From Hordeum vulgare subsp. vulgare (taxonomy: Eukaryota; Streptophyta; Magnoliopsida; Poales; Poaceae): DNA of 64,000 nt. Location of the stretch: assembly GCF_904849725.1 (NCBI RefSeq), contig NC_058520.1:400533993-400597992 (forward strand). Direction: 5' to 3'. Of this stretch, positions 56,675-64,000 are shown one piece after another (position 1 is the first letter of the stretch; each line of letters begins with the position of its first letter). A model generated the notes under the pieces. The model ran no database searches and was not told where the DNA came from. It saw only the letters and a program-made list of their open reading frames with translations. The translations under genes were made by a program, and so were the position numbers.

Positions 56675-57102
56675 TTAGTGGAATCACGGCATCTTGCATT
56701 GTGCGAGGGCGTGAGGAGATTACGGTGGCCTTAGTGGCATCTTGGGGAGCATTGTGCCTCCACACCGCTCTAACGGAGATTAGCATCCGCAAGGGTGTGA
56801 ACTTCGGGATACATCATCGTCTCCCCGTGCCTCGGTTATCTCTTACCCGAACCCTTTACTTATGCACTTTACTTTGTGATAGACATATTGTTTATTGTAA
56901 TATATCTTGCTATCACTTAGTTGTTTATCTTGCTTAGCATAAGTTGTTGGTGCACATAGGTGAGCCTAGTTGTTTGTAGGTTTTGTGCTTGACATATTAA
57001 ACGTTAGTTTTATTCCGCATTTGTTCAAGCCTAAATCTTAACTATTTTAAAGCGCCTATTCACCCTCCCCCTCTAGGCGACATCCACGTCCTTTTCAAAA
57101 TG

Positions 57103-57616
57103 CAATTTGTGGTCCTCCCAAAAAACTGCAATCTACGGTTTTGATTTTCCTTTTTACAATTGTCTTTGTACACATGGAGATGAATTTAATATTTCTCTTA
57201 ATTTCTTTCATTGCAATTATATTTTGTTCTAAATATATCCCTAACTTGTTATTAAAATCCACTCCAGACACCGCATGTTAACATTTACTAGACGGCACCC
57301 TATGCTTTGTTGTGATGATTAGATAGCTGATTTCTAAATATTGTATACAATATGAATTTATCGTCAAGATTTAAACTCTGCTATGTAGAAAGAAAAAGTA
57401 GTATAAAAAGTTAAACATTTCATTAATTAAATGTTATGGCATTTAAAATTCACTATGCATGTTGCAAATGTAAAGAGACTCTCATGTTTGAATCATACGG
57501 ATGTTAGCTTACCATGCCAAAAAACTCAGTGCTTATGACAATTTCGATGATTTGGAAGCATGCATGCGGAGGAACATAGCAATTAATGACTTATAATGGT
57601 GTTTGTCTATATAAGA
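57103..57616. other. Unassigned AT-rich DNA
   Basis: Between the second AAATG and the Stowaway MITE. I see no gene, RNA or repeat structure. Confidence 0.4.
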
Positions 57617-57618
57617 TA

Positions 57619-57776
57619 CTTCCTCCATTTTTAAATATAATCTTTCTAAAGGTTTCACGAGGAGACTACAAATAGATGTATATAAACATATTTTAGAATG
57701 TAGATTCACTCAATTTATTTCGTATGTAGTCCTTGGTGAAATCTCTAAAATAACTTATATTTTGAAACGGAGGAAG
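57619..57776. mobile_element. Stowaway-like MITE
   Basis: 158 bases flanked by TA on both sides (57617-57618, 57777-57778). The termini CTTCCTCCATTTTTAAATAT and ATATTTTGAAACGGAGGAAG are inverted repeats with a few mismatches, typical of Tc1/mariner-derived Stowaway elements of Triticeae. No coding capacity. Confidence 0.85.
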
Positions 57777-57778
57777 TA

Positions 57779-58240
57779 GATATTAATAACATTGTGCACG
57801 GATTTTATTGGATGCACATCTCTTGGCTAGTGGCGTCAATTTATAGAGGTGTTGGAAAAGGATTTTAGCTTCTTAATTTGGAAAATTCATGGGGTCTTCA
57901 CAAAGTATAGCAAGCGGACCATGTTGATAGTTTCTAGAGTCAACCAACTCATATGAAGGATTTTCTCTTAGCTATATTATGCCACTATAATAGATATATG
58001 AAAATATTTTTTTGAAATTAATGTATATGCCCTGGTCCATTTTGATATCATATAATATATCCTGGTGAAATTAATATATTTTCTTTTGAAATTACGTCGA
58101 ATTTGGTTCTCTTCTACTCTAATATCCAGAGTCTATATTTTTGTTGTCCCAAATATATTTTCTTTTAATTTTTTTTCATAAATTAAAAAGTATATATGTA
58201 TGAAAAATACTTCCTAATATCAGATGTAGTTATTCTCATG

Positions 58241-58241
<1 letters not shown>
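57779..58241. other. Unassigned AT-rich DNA
   Basis: No feature recognised before the first TA array. Confidence 0.4.

Positions 58242-58307
<66 letters not shown>
58242..58307. repeat. TA dinucleotide array
   Basis: About 33 TA units without interruption. Confidence 0.95.
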
Positions 58308-58311
<4 letters not shown>

Positions 58312-58680
58312 CTACCATCCACGGATAGTTGCCCCACATGTTTCATATACTATCACGCGGGAGTATATATATACGAATTTATTATTTTTATTATGTTCAT
58401 ATACTATATATAAGATTTTTCAAATTGAGTTACATGAAAAAAATTACAATTTGACCCATAGTTTTTTTATATTTGTGAAATACATATATATTTGTATGTA
58501 AAAAAGAGCATATATAAAATATGATACATACTACCAAAAAAATATTATATATATATATTACCTAAACATGATTATATACTACATATTACGCATACATACT
58601 CTCTGATTTGATAGATCCTACATACAACATACAAAAAGCAAGTGGTGGTAACTATCACCTCTGGTAGATAAAATTTGTCC
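58308..58680. mobile_element. MITE-like module X, copy 1
   Basis: About 370 bases. One end reads GATAGTTGCCCCACATGTTTC; the other, in complement, reads GATAGTTACCACCACTTGC, which suggests terminal inverted repeats. It is repeated directly at 59114 and inverted at 62310. No coding capacity. Family not recognised. Confidence 0.55.
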
Positions 58681-59058
58681 TATACCGCGTTATTAGTCAC
58701 CCTGGGTGAGGAATTGTTATTCTTGATTTCATCTATTTTAACATCAATGCATCGTAATTTTACGTTTCGTAAATTTTATATTATTCTATACGTAAAAGAC
58801 ACCTAAAAAAATATAATAAACATAAAAATATTTATATCACGTAAAATTATGAACATAAAAAAATAGTGCAAAAATACAATAAATTCATTTTTTTCTGGTC
58901 TTGTGACCTGTATTTTTTTCTCTTTTATCAAATTTTATATAGTGATTCAATATAAATATAACTATTCGTATTTTAGATGTAATTTATAAGTAAATTGATC
59001 GTAAGATTATCTCGGATGAATAATAAACTATTCTGCACCATGAGTGATGAATACAGTT

Positions 59059-59061
<3 letters not shown>
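58681..59061. mobile_element. MITE-like module U, copy 1
   Basis: Ends CCTGGGTGAGGAAT and, in complement, a decayed form of CC(A/T)GGGTGCAGAATAG. It is internally AT-rich with TTTTACGTTTCGTAAA-like words. Inverted copies lie at 61748 and 62638. Confidence 0.55.

Positions 59062-59113
<52 letters not shown>
59062..59113. repeat. TA dinucleotide array
   Basis: About 26 TA units between module U copy 1 and module X copy 2. Confidence 0.95.
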
Positions 59114-59117
<4 letters not shown>

Positions 59118-59481
59118 CTATCACTCAGGGGTAGTTACCCCCACATGTTTCATATACTATTATGCGGTAATATATTTATTAATTTACCATTTTTATTATG
59201 ATTATATATTATATATAAGATATTTTAAAGTGAGTTACATGAAAAAATTACAAGTTAGCCCATAGTTTTTATTATGTTTATGAAATATATATATTTTTGT
59301 AAGTAAAAAAACATACACAAAATACTATATATATACTACCAAAAAATATTATATATACAACCTAAACATTACTATTTTATATATTACATACTACGCGTAC
59401 ATACTCTCCGATTTGATAGATATTACATACAACATACAAAATGCAAGTGATGATAACAACCACAGGTAGTAGATAAAATTT
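59114..59481. mobile_element. MITE-like module X, copy 2
   Basis: Direct repeat of 58308-58680: GGGGTAGTTACCCCCACATG near the start, then GAGTTACATGAAAAA, CCCATAGTTTTT and CTCCGATTTGATAGAT in the same order. Confidence 0.6.
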
Positions 59482-59505
59482 ATTATATATATATATATAT
59501 ATATA
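59482..59505. repeat. Short TA array
   Basis: About 11 TA units, followed by a short CA run. Confidence 0.9.
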
Positions 59506-61747
59506 CATACACACACAGTAGCAAAACGGTATCTGCGTTGCAACTGAAAAAAAAGTTATAATTTTCAATGGCAATGACCATATTTTACTGCGTTATCGAG
59601 ATACACTATCACTCTTATGTCTGTGAAATCGTGAACAATTTTTGAAAATCATGTACATTTTTCAAAAGTCGTGAATAATACTGAAATCTGAGCACAATTC
59701 ACGTATATTTTATGAAATCATGACATTTTTTTAATTCATGAACATTTTATACTTTTTACAAATGTTTGAAAAAATTCTGACCATTTTTAAAACTATTTCT
59801 TGATTGAGCGAACATTTCTAGAATTGACGAAAGGAAAATGGAAATTGGTTTAACAATTTTCGAAATTGATTAACATTTTTTTAAATGCATGATCTTTTTG
59901 AATCAATGAATATTTTTTGAATCAATAAAATACTTTTCAATTTATGAACAATTTCCAAAATCATGAAGATTTTTTGACTCGGCTTTTTTTAGTTTTAATA
60001 ACATTTTTAATACAATATCTTTAAAACAATCATAGATGCGTTTTCATTTCCCGAATATTTGTTCTAAAATTTGCAAAAAGTTTATTCAAAATAACAAATA
60101 ATTTCTGAATCTACAATGATTTATGAAATATTATACATTTATTTCTAAAATTCTCATTTTGTAATTTTCGATTAGTTTATGAATTTCAAGAGTAAGTAAA
60201 GTATAAATCAAAATGAAGGACAAGAAAAATAGAAATTAAAAATGAAATTTATAGCAGGTCGTCCGTATATGGGCTGGCTCAAAAGGGCGCGATGTGTCCT
60301 CTTCTACCCCATTTTTGAAAATATTTTTCTTTATTTGACGTCCATTTCTAGAATTGGCGGGAAAAAAATAGATTTGGTCGAATAATTTTCGAAATTAATG
60401 AACATTTTTTAAAATACATGTTTTTTATTTAATATATATATTGTTAGTAATAATGTAATTTTTAATTTATGAACAGTTTTTAAATTTCTAGCATATTTTT
60501 TAATTCATGAACATTTCAAAATTGGTGAACTGTTGTTCAATTTCATGTACGTTTTTTAACACTATATTTCAAAAAAATCATGGACGTTTTTTATTTCCCT
60601 AATATTAGTTCTAAAATTTGCAAGTATTGTTTAAAAATCACAAATTATTTATTTTATAATTTTCATATGTTTTATTTTCTTATTTTTTGAATTCCAAAAT
60701 TGTGTAAACTACAAAAATATGACGGAAAGGAAAAACATAAATTAAAAACGAAATTTAAAGCAGCTCGCCCGTATATGCGCCTGTCCAGGCGCGCTGTGTT
60801 GTCTCCTAGCACGCAGAGCGCAGTATAGAAGGTTCCTACTAGGCCAGCCCAATCCGAGATTTGTTTTTGTGAAACGTTTTTTATTACTTATAGGTGACAT
60901 TGGTTGGTAATAGTTTGCAATTTTAAGGACAATTTTGGTGAGGGATGACCAGAAACAATCTGTGCTTTATTATTAACTACCAAACATGCACGTGCATTGC
61001 AAGAGGGGAGCAAACATTTTATTTTGTTTAAGTCATTATTTTAATTTTGATTCAATTTTGATTCTGACTCATCATACTGATGGCATGCACTTACAATCAC
61101 ACTCACGCAACATCTGGGTGGGCCGTTCGACACTAATGAGGCCGACCTATATATTAACTTTATTAAAGAAAGCCTATATGTATCACTTTCACATACACCG
61201 GATGGAACACAAATTAAGATCGTACTTATCGGTTCAGTATTAACGTTCATGACCGTCACACAAATAGATCGTACATCTTTAAAATGAACCATCATGTACT
61301 TATAATGTTCATGAATTTATAAGTGTATGTACATTCACAAAATTGCTTATATATTCACTACAACAAGATAATATAGTCCGATGGTAAGTATGCGGATGGA
61401 TTTCACAAAAATAAGGTATATACATATGGTCCTAGATCGCGCAACATATATAAAGAGAGAACCTCATGCAAGTATAGCATGACCAAGGACTATATTTTTT
61501 TCTTCGCTCGCTCCTTGTCAACCAATGCCGGTACAAAGTAAGAGATGAATCATGCATCAACTATTAAGTTGCACCCTAAATTGCATTTCAAAAATAATGA
61601 AGATGTCAAATAATGTCATATTCATATGCTACACATTTTTCTAATCAAGTTTCATATATGACAAGTTAAAATTAGAGTTACAGCTTAAGAGATATGTTTA
61701 TTTGAAAATATATATTAATTCTTAATAGATGCATAGAAACTCTATTT
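59506..61747. other. AT-rich spacer with a 0.5 kb tandem duplication
   Basis: No gene. Bases about 59780-60300 and 60305-60810 are diverged copies of each other: TTTCTAGAATTG at 59815 and 60345, TTTTCGAAATT at 59857 and 60386, GAAATTTA then AGCAG at 60244 and 60750. Short TCATGAACATTTTT-like phrases recur throughout. From 60810 to 61747 I see nothing assignable. Confidence 0.55.
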
Positions 61748-62122
61748 ATTATCCAGGGTGCAGAATAGTTTATTCTTCATCCGAGATAATCTTACGATCA
61801 ATTTACAATAAATTACATTTGAAATACAAATAATTACATTTATATTGAATCACTACGTAACATTTGACTAAAGAAAAACAAAAATATAGGTCACGAAACC
61901 AAAAAAATTGAATTTTTTGTATTTTTTGCAATTTTTGTATGTTCGTAATTTTATGCGATAGATACTATTTTTACGTTGATTATATTCTTTTACGATCTTT
62001 TCTTACGTATAAAATAAGACAAAATTTACGAAACGTAAAATTATGGTGCATTGATGTTAAAAAAGATGGGGGTCAAAAATAATTATTCCTCACCCAGGAT
62101 GGCGAATAGCGCGATCCGGGAT
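61748..62122. mobile_element. MITE-like module U, copy 2 (inverted)
   Basis: Starts CCAGGGTGCAGAATAG and ends CCTCACCCAGGATGGCG, inverted relative to 58681-59061. Shared words are GATAATCTTACGATCAATTT and TTTACGAAACGTAAAATTAT. Confidence 0.6.
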
Positions 62123-62613
62123 GATTAACACATATATTAGGAGCTTTTATGTAAAACTGAAAAAATGGTTCATTGTCACTTAATGAGGGACTGTGGCTTA
62201 GTTCAGCTAAAATATAGGAGTTTTTATGCAACACGTAAAAAAATGGTTCGATCGTGGATTAATTATTTGAAAAGACAAGGACTTTTCATAAAAGCGTTTG
62301 ATATTTTCTTTATTCGACAAATGTTTCGTACGACCGGATGTAGTTATCCCCACTTTTGTTTCGTATGTTTTGAGTACTATCTATCATATCGGAGCATTTA
62401 CACGCGTAGTATGTAGTATATAACAAAGCTTAGGTAGTATATATACTACTTTTTAGGTAGTATGTATCATATTTTGAGCATACTCTTTTTTACGTACAAA
62501 TATGTATGTATTTCCTAAATATAATAAAAACTATGGGCTTCCTTACATTCTTTTAGATAATTCACTTTGGATTATCTTAAATATAGTATATATAAACTAA
62601 AAATGATAGGATA
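62123..62613. mobile_element. Spacer and MITE-like module X, copy 3 (inverted)
   Basis: 62123-62309 is unassigned with a short internal direct repeat (TAGGAG(C/T)TTTTATG). 62310-62613 is module X in inverted orientation (GGATGTAGTTATCCCCAC at one end, AAAACTATGGG inside), lacking roughly 60 bases at its far end. Confidence 0.55.
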
Positions 62614-62637
62614 GTATGTATATATATATATATATAT
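62614..62637. repeat. Short TA array
   Basis: About 11 TA units between inverted modules X and U. Confidence 0.9.
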
Positions 62638-62992
62638 ATCCAGGATACAGAATAGGTTATTCTTCACCCGAGGTAATCTTATGAACTTTTCATAAATAAA
62701 TTACATTTAAAATACAAATAGTTACATTCATATTGACCCACTATGTAAAATTTAACATCAAAAATTAAAAATATAGGCCGTAAGACAAGAAAATATGCAT
62801 TTTATGCATATTTTACACTATGTTTTTACGTTTGTGATTTTACGTAACAAAAGTATTTTTTACGGTGATTATAAATTTTTTTCTGTCTGCTTTTACGTAT
62901 GGAATAAGTAAAAAAATTACGGAACATAAATTTATGATGCATTGATGTTAAAATGGAGGGGGTGAAGAATAACTATTCCTGAATAGCGCGAC
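62638..62992. mobile_element. MITE-like module U, copy 3 (inverted)
   Basis: Same orientation as 61748-62122: CCAGGATACAGAATAGG at the start, then AATAACTATTCCTGAATAGCG at the end, with TTTTACGTAACA inside. Confidence 0.6.
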
Positions 62993-62994
62993 CC

Positions 62995-63052
<58 letters not shown>
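62993..63052. repeat. TA dinucleotide array
   Basis: About 29 TA units with one TG interruption near 63011. Confidence 0.93.
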
Positions 63053-63057
<5 letters not shown>

Positions 63058-63900
63058 CCTTGCCTAAAAACCGTTGGATTACATTAAGATGTGTGCATGT
63101 GTAATTAGTATTAACCATAATAGGTCAACCCATTAGCCCTTTATTACGAAATAATTATTGATTGATATGGACCCTTAATGCATAGATTAAACAAGGTAGA
63201 AAAAATGAGCAATTAATAGTCCGGCCATGCATGCTTCATGTACGTGCCTAACTTTATTTCTTATACATGCATTTTTTCTTTTTTTATATAATATAAGAAG
63301 TCATATATATAATTAAATACCTAGGTATATCATCATCTTGGCTATAAAAGGTATGGTTACCTTTTGTCCCCGTGGGAAAATACTCATGTACGAGTATAGT
63401 TATGTAGCTGAGTATATACGTAGTCATATTTTACGGAGCTGGGTATATACGTACCTGTGTATGTAAATAATTTCGTTAGTAGGTATCAGATACTGGTATT
63501 AGATAGTTAGGAAATAAACTATTGGTTATATACCTACCCGCGTATGTACATAATTTCATTAGTAGGTATTTCATACCTATATTAGATAGTTAGAAAACAG
63601 AAATAAAATGTAACAATTTAAAAATTATTAAGTATATATGTTAGTAGGTATTATATACATGTATTAGGTATCTAGGAAACAAAAATACGCGCAATAGATA
63701 ACCATATCAGATCAAATAAAAATCAGACATTAATATTATTTATTATATGGCAAGTCTTGCATGCCTAATAGTTAGGAAACAAAAAAAGAATCATAAGTAT
63801 GGAAAGTCTTGCATGAAGAATAATTAGGAAGCTAATCAAATAAACCACAATTTCCAAAACAATCAAGGTGCCCAGGCACCTAGGTGCCCCAAACATTTTA

Positions 63901-63902
<2 letters not shown>
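63053..63902. other. AT-rich block between two TA arrays
   Basis: No gene. GGCACCTTG near 63054 is mirrored by CAAGGTGCC near 63868, followed by the palindrome GGCACCTAGGTGCC (about 63875-63890). A degenerate repeat of about 86 bases (TTAGTAGGTAT, TATTAGATAGTTAG) is present three times at about 63470-63690. Possibly another TA-targeted element. Confidence 0.35.

Positions 63903-63992
<90 letters not shown>
63903..63992. repeat. TA dinucleotide array at the window end
   Basis: About 45 TA units; the longest array in the window. Confidence 0.95.
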
Positions 63993-63996
<4 letters not shown>

Positions 63997-64000
63997 GTAG

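Larger units (their letters stand above)
54392..57097 (+). mobile_element. Solo LTR, family S, copy 2
   Basis: A 2706-base block, TGTTGGAGC to CGTCCTTTTCA, flanked by AAATG at 54387-54391 and 57098-57102. It aligns end to end with 6351-8862, with the TATA box at 56027-56034, the palindrome array at 55715-55970 and the 37-base repeat at 56572-56674. It is longer mainly through a 204-base tandem duplication (54476-54883). No internal domain. Confidence 0.92.

Noticed and set aside
58196..58501. Frames rich in YIYIYI (also 58995-59265)
   Set aside because: Translated TA arrays.
63868..63902. Possible Helitron 3' end (palindrome GGCACCTAGGTGCC near the block end)
   Set aside because: No CTRR terminus at the right distance and no matching TC start at the other side.

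Overview
This window is intergenic plant DNA, almost certainly from a Triticeae grass (wheat, Aegilops, rye or barley group). I see no host gene and no tRNA, rRNA or CRISPR. It is a stack of transposable elements: an Angela/BARE-type Copia element, several Athila-like Gypsy elements primed by tRNA-Asp, 4-5 kb LARD/Sukkula-type LTRs primed by initiator tRNA-Met, an Au-type SINE, a LINE remnant and Stowaway-like MITEs. Family names are from memory; the boundaries, target-site duplications (TSDs) and broken motifs are read from the sequence.

Left part (1-17040): Gypsy element C lies on the minus strand. Its 5' LTR is 15503-17040 and its left end is outside the window. It carries gag and protease remains and an open 335-codon Athila-type ORF, but no pol. 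Element D (1324-10298, TSD ATGAG) is inserted in C. A 2.5 kb solo LTR (6351-8862, TSD AGAGG) is inserted in D's 5' LTR.

Middle part (17041-39314): a three-LTR Gypsy complex on the minus strand. A partial LTR and half of an internal region (copy A) share one LTR (20459-21971) with a second, longer copy (B), which ends in its own LTR at 37824-39314. B is split in pol by a complete Copia element (25870-34468, TSD AGGTT). Element C sits inside the outer LTR of copy A.

Right-centre (39315-50286): the A/B complex apparently sits in the internal part of a LARD-like element (E2; PBS 44085-44098; 5.0 kb LTR 44103-49104). A 3.9 kb solo LTR (39847-43771, TSD CCATC) lies in the same host. E2 in turn interrupts an LTR-like stretch with GC-rich repeats.

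Right part (50287-64000): a decayed LINE with a SINE in its tail, a 0.68 kb inverted-repeat element, a second solo LTR of the same family as at 6351 (54392-57097, TSD AAATG), a Stowaway MITE, and an AT-rich zone of TA arrays separating repeated copies of two unrecognised MITE-like modules.

No element here looks able to move by itself. Key catalytic residues are lost in protease (C), reverse transcriptase (A, B, Copia, LINE) and integrase (B). The accessory ORFs of C, D and B are nevertheless still open. The strongest non-standard signal is a GC-rich hairpin kept, with changing stem sequence, in the LTRs of C, D and B and repeated upstream of the accessory ORF in C and B.
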